Below, piece by piece: positions 34,638-42,446 of a stretch of DNA of 64,000 bases. A program made the translations under genes and the position numbers. The stretch is from Fodinibius roseus. Its GTDB lineage: Bacteria > Bacteroidota > Rhodothermia > Balneolales > Balneolaceae. Position 1 is the stretch's first letter. Each line of letters starts with the position of its first letter. The DNA lies in NCBI RefSeq assembly GCF_900129315.1, contig NZ_FQUS01000008.1, forward strand, positions 1 to 64,000, read 5' to 3'. The notes beneath the pieces are model-generated. The model was not told the origin of the DNA, searched no databases, and saw only the letters and a program-made list of their open reading frames with translations.

Positions 34638-35386
34638 TCAATCTTCAGCCGAAATACGCAGCAGTTCCGGCTTGTCATTGATCGCAACCCACTGGCGACC
34701 GGAAGTAATGAGATCATCCTCTTGGAATTGACTCATAACCCGGCTGGTGGTTTCCGCAGATGTACCGACCATGTCAGCCAGATCTTTGCGTGAAAGCGGG
34801 AGCTGAATCAGCAGTCCGCGCTGATGTTTTTCGCCGAACTTGTTGCATAAAGTAACAAGAATATGCGCTATGCGTTTCGTTACCGGCAACGTAGAAAGAT
34901 GCTGGATTCGTTGTCGTGATTCATTGAGCCGATCGGTCGTAATATCCAATACCGACATAGCAACCGAGGGATACCGGTTCATGACTTCGTTAAATCACTA
35001 ATCCTGATCGAAAGGATACAAGCCGATGTTTGAGTTTCTGCTGTTTCATTATAGACATCCTTGCTGCCGGCCGTGGGATTTCCGAAAAAAACGCCCGGCT
35101 GCAGCATATCCAGCAGCACACCTTCTCCCTCCAGGGTGTGAGCCACCAATTTTACGTTTCCCACGACGACCACCCGAAGCATGGTTGCAGAGTCGCCCTG
35201 CCGGTAAATCGTTTCTCCTTTGGAATAGTGATTAGCCGTAAATTTTTTATTTACTTCGCGGAGCTGTTCTTCAGATAAATCTTGAAAAAACGGAACCATC
35301 CCCAGCTTCTCCAGGCGCAGATCAATGGTGCAGTGATGCCCTTCCAAGGACGGACTGTGAAGCGGGGTTTCCCTTTTTTTTGACAT
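34638..35386 (-). pseudogene. Crp/Fnr-family regulator split by a one-base frameshift
   Basis: The upstream frame (35386-34979, 135 aa) is a cyclic-nucleotide-binding-type domain (FTANHYSKGETIYRQGD, FFGNPTAG). The downstream frame (34982-34638, 114 aa) supplies the dimerisation helix and HTH (LSRKDLADMVGTSAETTSRVMS). The frames overlap at ATGA. Adding one T to the run of three near 34990 would read SDFNEVMNRYPSVAM without a break, as in intact regulators. A genuine frameshift, a sequencing indel, or translational coupling of two half-proteins are all possible. Operon order: cytochrome b, LuxR-type protein, this gene. Confidence 0.8.
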
Positions 35387-35413
35387 ACGTTAAAAGTGTT
35401 TTAATCCGAAATA

Positions 35414-35935
35414 TTAACTTGTTTCCTGCTTTTGAGGCAGCAGCAGATCCTCAAGAAAAAAGGCGGATAGTTCGGATCGTCCCGACAGCCCCGACTTGGG
35501 ATAGATCGCATTGGTTTGTGCCCGAACAGTTGGGACACTGGTATCTCTGACTTCGGCAATTTCTTTGTTGCTTAATCCTTTCAGCAGCAGAAAGGAAACC
35601 TCTTTCTCGGCCTCCGTCAAGCCCCATCGATCCAGCTGGTTTTCGATCTCGATGCTCAGACCCTTTACGTATTTTTCAGACACCTGCTTCCATTTCTGGG
35701 CCTCAGCTTGCAAGTCCTTCGAAAACTGTTGCTCTCTGGCCAATGAGTGCTGCAATTTGAAGCGACCTCGAACCAAATAAGAAACGCCTCCCAACGCCAT
35801 AAATCCCACGGCCGCTTCAATCGAAATATGCCACAGTGCTACTCCTTCAAAATAGTCATTGTAGATATCTATGGATGCCAGCACTGCTATTACAAAAAGG
35901 ATCACGGCAATGATCCATCGTTCATTGCTATTCAT
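35414..35935 (-). CDS. membrane-anchored LuxR-type HTH regulator
   Basis: 173 residues. Two membrane helices at ~8-25 and ~40-57, a coiled region (HSLAREQQFSKDLQAEAQKW), then a LuxR/GerE HTH (LTEAEKEVSFLLLKGLSNKEIAEV...SVPTVRAQTNAIYPKSGLSGRSEL). No receiver domain is present. It follows the cytochrome b gene by 11 bp and precedes the split crp/fnr gene by 27 bp, which suggests redox- or membrane-linked control. Confidence 0.82.
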   Translation of the reverse strand: MNSNERWIIAVILFVIAVLASIDIYNDYFEGVALWHISIEAAVGFMALGGVSYLVRGRFKLQHSLAREQQFSKDLQAEAQKWKQVSEKYVKGLSIEIENQLDRWGLTEAEKEVSFLLLKGLSNKEIAEVRDTSVPTVRAQTNAIYPKSGLSGRSELSAFFLEDLLLPQKQETS

Positions 35936-35946
35936 TTTATGATCGC

Positions 35947-36693
35947 TTAATCGTCATTATTTTCTTCTTCATGGGTTTCTCCTTCATAAGCAGACTCATG
36001 TTCATCTTCACCCAGGACCAGCTCTTGTCCAAAGAAATTTAAACTTTGGTTCGTGCTATCGTAGTTGGAATACAAGTAACCCGTCCACATTAATGTAAGG
36101 ATTAAAAATAGCATTTCGGCCAACCTTTTGCTATTGGTAATACCGGGTTTTTCTGATAGCGGTTTCTTTTTACCATCGAACATGCTCGACCACAGCGAAT
36201 CCTTGTGTTTAAAATGATGGAATATAATGCCACCGACATGGGCCACTACGGTAATCAGAAATATATTGGCCAACAGTTCGTGAGACTCTTCATAGAAATC
36301 GCTCTCTCCACCACTCGTCATCATTACTCCGGTGAAAGCTAATCCCGCAGCGCAAATAAACATGATAACTGCCGCATAGCTGGAGGCCGGATTGTGTCCC
36401 AGGTATCTTTTGGTTTTTGCGACGACTGCATCTTTTAAATATCTGATGAGTTCACCCGGGTTCAGCTTAAATGATGAAAAACGGGCATAGGTCGTCCCAA
36501 TAAATCCCCAAACAATTCTCAGAACCAGCATAAATCCGATTGTCAGTCCCGCCATCATGTGAAGGGTAAAGAGCGGATTTTCGTCGTCTACTGTTTCGAC
36601 AATGATATAAGCACCCAAAAAGAGGAAGGCGAAAAGCCAGTGGAAAATTCGCGTCGGCCAATCATAAACGGTTGTCTTATTATGCTCTTTCAT
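35947..36693 (-). CDS. cytochrome b561-type membrane protein
   Basis: About 248 residues from the Met at 36693 (MKEHNKTTVYDWPTRIFHWLF). The opening VYDWPTRIFHW is typical of di-haem cytochrome b561/hydrogenase cytochrome b proteins. Haem-ligand histidines are visible in RIFHWL, FTLHMMAG, ESHELLANIF and VAHVGGIIFHH. Five helices are predicted, the last outside the core. The acidic C-terminus (GEDEHESAYEGETHEEENNDD region) is cytoplasmic or periplasmic. It shuttles electrons between quinone and a c-type cytochrome. Heads the operon with the LuxR-type gene. Confidence 0.85.
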   Translation of the reverse strand: MKEHNKTTVYDWPTRIFHWLFAFLFLGAYIIVETVDDENPLFTLHMMAGLTIGFMLVLRIVWGFIGTTYARFSSFKLNPGELIRYLKDAVVAKTKRYLGHNPASSYAAVIMFICAAGLAFTGVMMTSGGESDFYEESHELLANIFLITVVAHVGGIIFHHFKHKDSLWSSMFDGKKKPLSEKPGITNSKRLAEMLFLILTLMWTGYLYSNYDSTNQSLNFFGQELVLGEDEHESAYEGETHEEENNDD

Positions 36694-36872
36694 AGCTGCG
36701 GTCCATAAGGTGATGGTTGATTTCTGCCTCAATATTCTGAATTCACCTTACTTGCGCATCAAACAAATGATGTATAAAACCGCTCTTAATCACCATTTTT
36801 AATCTTAGATCGAATATGCTTGAGCATAAAGACCAATTTTCAGCAGGTTTAATTTATTAATTTATTTTCAGT

Positions 36873-37160
36873 CTATTCCGGCCGATCTTTTTTGCTTATG
36901 CCAACATTATATATTGCCGCTATTAATGCTCCCACCAGCCAACCGAGAATAAATGTTTGTATGATGCCAAACAGTACATCCAATGGCGGGACACTCATAC
37001 GAATTATGGGTTCTACATCCAGTCCGTGCAAAAGGCTGTTAAAGAAGAAAATAGTCCCTTCTCTTCCCACCGAAACCATCAGGATAATACAACCGATATA
37101 TAGAACAGCGCCGGTAGCGCCAACAGCCAGTCCCATTTTTTTGATGTTTAGCGTTCTCAT
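36873..37160 (-). CDS. DUF5676-like small membrane protein
   Basis: 95 residues, two or three helices. It opens with LNIKKMGLAVGATGAVLYIGC and ends with FILGWLVGALIAAIYN, which matches the DUF5676 family often found in metal-resistance islands. Function unknown. Last gene of the four-gene Met-rich/SHOCT cluster (15 bp after the preceding gene). Confidence 0.7.
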   Translation of the reverse strand: MRTLNIKKMGLAVGATGAVLYIGCIILMVSVGREGTIFFFNSLLHGLDVEPIIRMSVPPLDVLFGIIQTFILGWLVGALIAAIYNVGISKKDRPE

Positions 37161-37175
37161 GAGTACCTCCGAATT

Positions 37176-37364
37176 TTAATGTTGGTGATCTTGATGTTTG
37201 GATCCTTTTCGGTGGTGACCAATCATCAGGATATGGCAGGCAAACATCGCTGCGATAAACAGAAAGATGGATACGTTACTGCTCAGCCCCAGCATTGGGG
37301 CGAAAAACAGAAGCAGAAGTGGAACACCACATCCAATAATCATCCAAAGGGTATGCTTACTCAT
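37176..37364 (-). CDS. small DUF2933-like membrane protein
   Basis: 62 residues: two membrane helices (LWMIIGCGVPLLLLFFAPML; VSIFLFIAAMFACHILMI) and a His-rich tail (GHHRKGSKHQDHQH). The layout resembles DUF2933 proteins found beside copper-resistance genes. The His tail could bind metal at the membrane surface. Lies 14 bp after the SHOCT gene. Confidence 0.6.
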   Translation of the reverse strand: MSKHTLWMIIGCGVPLLLLFFAPMLGLSSNVSIFLFIAAMFACHILMIGHHRKGSKHQDHQH

Positions 37365-37378
37365 TTTATGTGATATGG

Positions 37379-37594
37379 TTAGTTGTCGGTAAGTGAGCTT
37401 TTGAGCCTGTTGAACTCTTCTTTTGATATTTCACCGGTTTGAAATCGTCTACGGTGAACTTCGACAACTGCATTTCTGATTTCAAGCCGGTGCTTGCCGC
37501 GCATGGCAAGATACCAGATCAGAAGAAAGACCCCGGCTAATAAAATCCATAATACCGGGGCCCAATGCGTATTTAGAGCGTTTAGCCAGTCCAT
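37379..37594 (-). CDS. small SHOCT-domain membrane protein (copy 2)
   Basis: 71 residues with one membrane helix (WAPVLWILLAGVFLLIWYL) and a SHOCT-like C-terminus (VHRRRFQTGEISKEEFNRLKSSL). Same layout as the protein at 20482-20697. It begins 2 bp after the Met-rich gene stop. Confidence 0.75.
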   Translation of the reverse strand: MDWLNALNTHWAPVLWILLAGVFLLIWYLAMRGKHRLEIRNAVVEVHRRRFQTGEISKEEFNRLKSSLTDN

Positions 37595-37596
37595 GA

Positions 37597-38082
37597 TCAG
37601 TTGTGATGTTGCTCGTGGCTGTTGCCTTTCATGCCGTCTTTTTTGTTCATCATTCCCTGGCCATCCATCATGTTACCCTGCATCATCTGCATGCACATCA
37701 TATGCATTTTCATCATGGAGGAGTCACCCATCATCTCCATCATGTTGGAGTGATCCATTTTATTGCCGTCCATCATGGACTGCATCATCTTCATGTGGGC
37801 TTGCATGCGTTCTTTCATTTCAGGGTTATCCATCATTTTCTGCATATTACCCATCATCATGGTACTGTCCATGTTCATGTTTTGCATCATGGACTGCATC
37901 ATCTGCTTGCGCAATTCGGGATTCTGTGCCATATGCTCCATCATCATAGACTGCATGGTCGAATCCTGCATCATTTCCATCATTTGTTGTTTCTTCTTGG
38001 TCATATCTCCTTGCTTTTGCTGGGCAAGGCCCATACCTGCTAAGAGAAGAACAAGTGATAGTGTGAGGGTTAAGCGTTTCAT
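37597..38082 (-). CDS. exported Met-rich metal-binding protein
   Basis: 161 residues from the ATG at 38082, preceded by AAGG; a GTG nine bases upstream is less likely. Signal peptide MKRLTLTLSLVLLLAGMGLA. The mature chain has about 49 Met of 161 total residues, arranged as MM and MMxMM clusters (QMMQSMMQNMNMDSTMMM), plus a His-rich end (SHEQHHN). Such composition binds Cu(I) or Ag(I) through thioethers. It is probably a periplasmic copper buffer. No known fold is recognised. Upstream DUF302 may be co-transcribed (gap 60 bp). Confidence 0.8.
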   Translation of the reverse strand: MKRLTLTLSLVLLLAGMGLAQQKQGDMTKKKQQMMEMMQDSTMQSMMMEHMAQNPELRKQMMQSMMQNMNMDSTMMMGNMQKMMDNPEMKERMQAHMKMMQSMMDGNKMDHSNMMEMMGDSSMMKMHMMCMQMMQGNMMDGQGMMNKKDGMKGNSHEQHHN

Positions 38083-38118
38083 AGTTGTCACCTTGGTTTT
38101 ATAATTGTTTTAGTAATT

Positions 38119-38138
38119 GGATTCCACGTATGGAATCC
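38119..38138. repeat. short perfect palindrome between DUF302 and the Met-rich gene
   Basis: GGATTCCA-CGTA-TGGAATCC, 8-bp arms, 4-base loop. It lies 4 bp after the DUF302 stop and 37 bp before the Met-rich start. There is no U-run on the - strand, so it may be an operator, an mRNA processing hairpin or an attenuator rather than a strong terminator. Confidence 0.5.
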
Positions 38139-38142
38139 TTTA

Positions 38143-38529
38143 TTACAGATTGTTGATTACTTTTTTAAGATTGGTTCGCACCTGTTCGGCAATGGGCTGC
38201 AGTTTGTCATTAGAAACCGCCTGCATAGACGCTACCGGATTTACGGCAGAGACTTCTGCCGTGCCATCCTCATTTTCTTCCACAATGACATTGCAGGGCA
38301 GCATCACGCCGATTTTATCTTCGGCCTGCAGAGCCTGGTGAGCGAAGTTGGGATTACAAGCTCCGAGGATTTTGTACTTTTTAAAATCCACATCCAGTTT
38401 CTTTTTTAACGTGTCTTTAACGTCGATTTCCGTTAGCACGCCAAATCCCTCTTCTTTAAGAAGTTCGGTAACTTTTTCGATGGCCTGATCATAGGAGAGA
38501 TCGACTTTCTGTGAAGTGAAATATTCCAT
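38143..38529 (-). CDS. DUF302-domain protein
   Basis: 128 residues, cytoplasmic. It matches the DUF302 pattern: EKVTELLKEEGFGVLTEIDVKDTLKKK, KILGACNPNFAHQAL and GVMLPCNVIVEE. The two cysteines (ACNP, PCNV) may bind metal or haem. DUF302 proteins recur in copper and sulfur-oxidation gene sets but lack a defined reaction. It has its own copy of the regulon promoter 46-79 bp upstream and may lead the Met-rich cluster. Confidence 0.85.
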   Translation of the reverse strand: MEYFTSQKVDLSYDQAIEKVTELLKEEGFGVLTEIDVKDTLKKKLDVDFKKYKILGACNPNFAHQALQAEDKIGVMLPCNVIVEENEDGTAEVSAVNPVASMQAVSNDKLQPIAEQVRTNLKKVINNL

Positions 38530-38574
38530 AGTGTTTTGATTTTAAAGATTCAATTGGTTTGTGTGTTCTATTGT

Positions 38575-38608
38575 AACATACAACAACCTCCCTTAAAGCA
38601 ACCTTAAA
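38575..38608 (-). promoter_or_regulatory. regulon promoter 5 (DUF302)
   Basis: On the - strand: TTTAAG (38608-38603), 5 bases, TTTAAG (38597-38592), 11 bases, TATGTT (38580-38575). Perfect copy of the architecture, placed just after the PII-like gene stop. Confidence 0.7.
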
Positions 38609-38621
38609 GTGTAGAGCTTAA

Positions 38622-38963
38622 TTAATTGAGTATATCAGCCCCCTGTTTCCCATCTCGTATCCGTATGGGTTGCTCAATGGGTGATACAAATACAATTCCG
38701 TCACCAGATCGACCGGTGCGGCCATGTTTTTTAATGATCTCAACTATTGAACTTACATCCTCCTCCTTAGCTGCAATTTCAATCTTTACGATGTGGGTAT
38801 GCATAGCCGGAAAATTTAAGGATCCGTGTTGATCATCAGGATCACTGTACCGGCCGGTACCTTCGCCCTCGAAGACGGTCATGCAGCAATGCCCTTCTTT
38901 GCGTAGCGTACTATAAATATCTTCAAGGAGCATGGGTCGGATATAAGCTTTAACAAGTTTCAT
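38622..38963 (-). CDS. PII-like nitrogen-regulatory-fold protein
   Basis: 113 residues from the Met at 38963 (MKLVKAYIRPMLLEDIYSTL). GlnB fold: N-terminal KAYIRP strand, a T-loop-like region that is His/Asp-rich and non-canonical (GEGTGRYSDPDDQHGS), and the C-terminal HGRTGRSGDGIVFVSPIEQPIRIRDG. It lacks the Tyr51 uridylylation context of GlnB. PII-like proteins bind nucleotides or metals and gate membrane transporters. It follows copB2 by 13 bp, so it probably senses the state of that pump. Ligand unknown. Confidence 0.8.
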   Translation of the reverse strand: MKLVKAYIRPMLLEDIYSTLRKEGHCCMTVFEGEGTGRYSDPDDQHGSLNFPAMHTHIVKIEIAAKEEDVSSIVEIIKKHGRTGRSGDGIVFVSPIEQPIRIRDGKQGADILN

Positions 38964-38976
38964 AACAACCTCGCTT

Positions 38977-41043
38977 TTAACGTTCAATTTTTAAGAACCG
39001 GGCATTGATGGCCACGATCACCGTACTGAGCGACATTAGCACAGCGCCAAGGGCGGGGCTCAGAATAATGCCATACGTGTATAAAACCCCTGCGGCCAAT
39101 GGTATCGCAAAGGCGTTGTATCCCGTAGCCCACCACAAGTTCTGCACCATTTTTTTGTAGGTCGCTTTCGCAAGCGCAATTAGTGAAGCTACATCCTTGG
39201 GATTACTTTGGGTGAGGATGATATCGCCGGTTTCCACGGCCACATCCGAGCCGGCCCCGATGGCGATACCCACATCGGCCTGCGCAAGGGCAGGAGCATC
39301 GTTTACCCCGTCGCCGGTCATGGCTACTTTCAGTCCGCGTGCTTGTACTTCCTTGACTTTTGCCGCTTTTTCTTCGGGCAGCACTTCGGCAAAAAAGTCG
39401 TCCAGCCCGAGTTCTTTGGCTACGTAGGCGGCTGTTTGCCGGTTGTCGCCGGTCAGCATGATGCACTGAATACCCATGTCATGCAGGCTTTGAATGGCCT
39501 TCTTTGAATCTTCCCTAATGCTGTCACCCAGGGCAATGGCGCCCTGCAGCTGATCATCAACCAGAACAAACACCACGGTTTTGCCCTGACCGGAAAGCTG
39601 TTCGTATTGGTCGCCAGGCAAATCGATATTGTTTTCACGCAGATAGCCCGGACTCACTACTTTAACCTGCTTGCCACCTACTTTCCCTTCGATGCCCTTA
39701 CCGGTAATGGAGTTGAACTCCTCTACTTTCATCAACCCGTCAGTGGCTTTTACGATGCCCCGGGCAATCGGATGTTCAGAGTTTTGTTCCAGCGAACCGG
39801 CCAGTTTCAGGAGTTGCTCTTTATCGTTGAAACCGTTGAACGTAAGAACATCAGTTACTCCAAACTCACCATGGGTAAGTGTTCCCGTTTTATCGAAGAT
39901 TATGGCTCCGAGATTGCGGGCTTCTTCGAAGGCGGTGCGGTTACGGATAAGGAATCCATTTTGGGCGGCCAGGCTGGTGGAAACAGCCACGACCAGCGGG
40001 ACAGCCAGTCCCAGCGCATGCGGACAGGCAATGACCATCACCGTAACGGTTCGCTCCAGGGCAAATACAAAATCTTCGGTGGTAAAGAAGGTCCACGCAA
40101 AAAAGGTAAGCGCACCGGCACCTAAAGCAATGATTGTCAGCCAAAATGCTGCGCGATTGGCCAGGTCCTGAGTACGTGATTTACTTTCTTGTGCCTGCCG
40201 TACAAGATCAATGACCTGGGAGAGAAAGGAGTCTTCACCCGTCCGATTTACTTCTATAGTAAGAGATCCTTCTCCATTTATGGATCCCCCGATCACTTCA
40301 TCGCCCTGCTTTTTAGACACCGGCTTGGATTCGCCGGTCATTAAGGATTCGTTGACCGAACTCTTTCCATCAACTACTAAACCATCTGCTGGAATTTTTT
40401 CACCGGGTTTTACCAATACTTTAAATCCCTTTTGAAGTTCTTCAAGGGGAACATCTCGCGTGGATCCGTCATCTTGTACGACATGCGCTTCCGACGGCAT
40501 CAGTTTGGCCAGCTCTTCGAGTGCCCGGGAGGCGCTCATCACGGATTTCATCTCGATATAATGGCCGATCAGCATAATATCAACCAGGGTAGCCAGCTCC
40601 CAGAAGAAAACCTGTCCTTCTACCGCAAATACTACCAGGGTACTATACACGTAAGCCGCGGTGATAGCGATGCCGATCAAAGTCATCATCCCGGGCTGGC
40701 GATCTTTCAGCTCATCATAGAGCCCCTTTAGAAAAGGCCAACCACCGTAAAAGAAGACGATGCTGGAGAGTACAAAAGAGATATAAATATCGCCAGTAAA
40801 CCGAAGGGCGTCTGCCAGCCCAAGGAACTCCTGAATCATGGGAGACAGTACCAGGATGGGCACCGTCAGTGCAATAGAAATCCAAAATCGCTTCAGGAAA
40901 TCTTCGGCCATGTGGGCATGGTGCTTGGCATGCCCGCCGGAATGCTTGTGTTCTTCGTGGTCGTTATCTTTGTGATTGTGATGATGTTGGTGCTCGTTTT
41001 GATGACTGTGTGTGTGTTCAGAGTGTTTGTGGGAATGTTCCAT
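38977..41043 (-). CDS. copB: CopB-type copper-exporting P-type ATPase (copy 2)
   Basis: 688 residues. The first ~45 residues are extremely His-rich (HSHQNEHQHHHNHKDNDHEE). Metal motif CPHALGLA, TGES, DKTGTLTHGE, NSEHPIAR and GDGVNDAPAL are all present, so the pump is complete. It aligns along its length with the 22032-24095 protein and differs mainly in the N-terminal metal-binding region. Preceded by regulon promoter 6 and followed by the PII-like gene. Confidence 0.93.
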   Translation of the reverse strand: MEHSHKHSEHTHSHQNEHQHHHNHKDNDHEEHKHSGGHAKHHAHMAEDFLKRFWISIALTVPILVLSPMIQEFLGLADALRFTGDIYISFVLSSIVFFYGGWPFLKGLYDELKDRQPGMMTLIGIAITAAYVYSTLVVFAVEGQVFFWELATLVDIMLIGHYIEMKSVMSASRALEELAKLMPSEAHVVQDDGSTRDVPLEELQKGFKVLVKPGEKIPADGLVVDGKSSVNESLMTGESKPVSKKQGDEVIGGSINGEGSLTIEVNRTGEDSFLSQVIDLVRQAQESKSRTQDLANRAAFWLTIIALGAGALTFFAWTFFTTEDFVFALERTVTVMVIACPHALGLAVPLVVAVSTSLAAQNGFLIRNRTAFEEARNLGAIIFDKTGTLTHGEFGVTDVLTFNGFNDKEQLLKLAGSLEQNSEHPIARGIVKATDGLMKVEEFNSITGKGIEGKVGGKQVKVVSPGYLRENNIDLPGDQYEQLSGQGKTVVFVLVDDQLQGAIALGDSIREDSKKAIQSLHDMGIQCIMLTGDNRQTAAYVAKELGLDDFFAEVLPEEKAAKVKEVQARGLKVAMTGDGVNDAPALAQADVGIAIGAGSDVAVETGDIILTQSNPKDVASLIALAKATYKKMVQNLWWATGYNAFAIPLAAGVLYTYGIILSPALGAVLMSLSTVIVAINARFLKIER

Positions 41044-41104
41044 AATACCATCATTAAACTATTTTTTCTGGTTACCAAAATAACCGCAGCTTTGGCTTTC
41101 AGGT

Positions 41105-41138
41105 ATTATAGGGAATTGAGGCTTAAATTAAGCTTAAA
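41105..41138 (-). promoter_or_regulatory. regulon promoter 6 (copB2-PII)
   Basis: On the - strand: TTTAAG (41138-41133), 5 bases, TTTAAG (41127-41122), 11 bases, TATAAT (41110-41105). This is the cleanest copy, with a consensus -10 box, about 60 bp before copB2. The remaining sequence up to the tRNA terminator (41139-41370) shows no gene. Confidence 0.72.
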
Positions 41139-41370
41139 AATGGGAAGGCATTAGGAGATAGGATATAATTCTATTGCAGATGTTAAAAATCTATACACTA
41201 CATTTAAGTGGGGGAGCCCTTACACATTGCAAAACATATTCTGGATGAACTTTGTTATATTCTCGCACAATTTTTCTGGTTTAGGTAGTATTTTATGTAC
41301 GAAAAGAGCTCATTCGAATTTATGTTTTAAAGGTAATAAAACGAGAAAAAAATGTTACCCATTTCTTATC

Positions 41371-41411
41371 AGAATAAATAAGCCCTTGCAAGTCAATGAC
41401 TTACAAGGGCT
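41371..41411 (-). terminator. Rho-independent terminator of the tRNA operon
   Basis: Inverted repeat with 14-bp arms, AGCCCTTGCAAGTC (41381-41394) and GACTTACAAGGGCT (41398-41411), one G-U type mismatch, 3-base loop. On the - strand it is followed by a T-rich stretch (TTATTTATTCT). It lies 5 bp after the last tRNA. Confidence 0.8.
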
Positions 41412-41415
41412 CGTG

Positions 41416-41488
41416 TACCGCGTACGGGATTCGAACCCGTGTTACCGCCGTGAAAGGGCGGCGTCCTAAACCCCTAGACGAACGCGGC
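41416..41488 (-). tRNA. tRNA-Glu (anticodon TTC), copy 1
   Basis: 73 nt. The anticodon loop CTTTCAC is closed by CCGCC/GGCGG; acceptor GCCGCGT pairs with ACGCGGT (G1-U72), discriminator A. T-loop TTCGAAT. CCA is not encoded. Identical to the copy at 41760-41832. Confidence 0.93.
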
Positions 41489-41597
41489 AAAAATCCGGTT
41501 ATTTGTTGTTATTGTACCTGCAGGGAGCGCCGGTAGATTAAGAAAGTAACGGTCTCGCTAAGCTAATAACCAATAACTGTAACGAACAACTAAAAAG

Positions 41598-41675
41598 TGG
41601 GGAGCCTGATGGGATTTGAACCCACGGCCTCCAGGGCCACAACCTGGCGCTCTAACCAACTGAGCTACAGGCTCC
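41598..41675 (-). tRNA. tRNA-His (anticodon GTG)
   Basis: Extra G-1 is encoded and pairs with C73, the identity mark of tRNA-His. The acceptor GAGCCTG pairs with CAGGCTC. The anticodon is in CAGGTTGTGGCCCTG. The 3' CCA is encoded (41600-41598), unlike the other tRNAs here. Confidence 0.93.
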
Positions 41676-41759
41676 GTATTGAAATATGAATAAAATAAGC
41701 ACTGTATTGTTGTGGTGGGTAACTTGAAATTCAACAGCCACCATTCAACATGTATGTAG

Positions 41760-41832
41760 TACCGCGTACGGGATTCGAACCCGTGTTACCGCCGTGAAAG
41801 GGCGGCGTCCTAAACCCCTAGACGAACGCGGC
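41760..41832 (-). tRNA. tRNA-Glu (anticodon TTC), copy 2
   Basis: Identical in sequence to the copy at 41416-41488. The two copies flank the tRNA-His gene. No encoded CCA. Confidence 0.93.
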
Positions 41833-41957
41833 AGTTGGTTTCAGTTATTTGTTGACCCGGTTATGGGTACAACATTGAAAATCCAGCACGATTATTTTGG
41901 CTGTGTTTCCCGATACCGGTACCAATAATTTTTCCCCGGCAACAATAAATAAAACTG

Positions 41958-42028
41958 AGGCGACAGGCGGATTCGAACCGCCGTAGGAGGTTTTGCAGAC
42001 CTCTGCCTAACCACTCGGCCATGTCGCC
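41958..42028 (-). tRNA. tRNA-Cys (anticodon GCA)
   Basis: 71 nt. The anticodon loop CTGCAAA is closed by AGGT/ACCT. The acceptor starts GGCGAC and pairs with GTCGCC; discriminator U, as required for Cys. No encoded CCA. Confidence 0.92.
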
Positions 42029-42120
42029 TTTGAATATGTAATTATAAACTTTGAGTTGAATTATGATTTGTGAATCAACTCAAATCAAAATTTATAGTCT
42101 GAGATCCTGACATTCAAAAG

Positions 42121-42194
42121 TACGCCCGACAGGAGTCGAACCTGTAACCTACGGCTTAGAAGGCCGTTGCTCTATCCAGTTGAGCTACGGGCGC
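42121..42194 (-). tRNA. tRNA-Arg (anticodon TCT)
   Basis: 74 nt. The anticodon loop CTTCTAA is closed by ACGGC/GCCGT. The acceptor GCGCCCG pairs with CGGGCGT; discriminator A. Decodes AGA. Confidence 0.92.
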
Positions 42195-42302
42195 TCAAAA
42201 CAATCCTAAATTTTAAATTCTGAATTTTGAATTGTTTTGCTCCGCATTTGGCGCCCGATTTTTAAATCAATATTCAAAATTAAGAATTCAAAATTTGTTG
42301 TG

Positions 42303-42376
42303 TCGGGGAGACAGGATTTGAACCTGCGACCCTTCGCTCCCAAAGCGAATGCGCTACCGGACTGCGCTACTCCCCG
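42303..42376 (-). tRNA. tRNA-Pro (anticodon TGG)
   Basis: 74 nt. The anticodon loop TTTGGGA is closed by TTCGC/GCGAA. The acceptor CGGGGAG pairs with CTCCCCG; discriminator A. First tRNA of the six-gene - strand cluster. Confidence 0.92.
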
Positions 42377-42446
42377 ATTCCTTCTCAGAAAGATGTCAAA
42401 TATAAGAGTCTTCGCATCTCAAATCAATTTCAAAACAAAATGAATT

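Noticed and set aside
36733-36872. Possible seventh copy of the regulon promoter before cytochrome b
   Set aside because: Repeats of ATTAA type are present but the spacing is 14 bp, not 11, and no -10 box fits the required distance.
37603-38043. 146-residue + strand frame very rich in histidine
   Set aside because: It is the antisense of the Met-rich gene: ATG codons read as CAT (His) on the other strand. No start context or family support.
41227-41469. 80-residue frame ending in tRNA-Glu sequence
   Set aside because: It runs through the terminator and tRNA-Glu gene; no coding signature.
42237-42443. 68-residue frame containing [20 protein letters not shown]
   Set aside because: It is a translation through the tRNA-Pro gene, a well-known annotation artefact.
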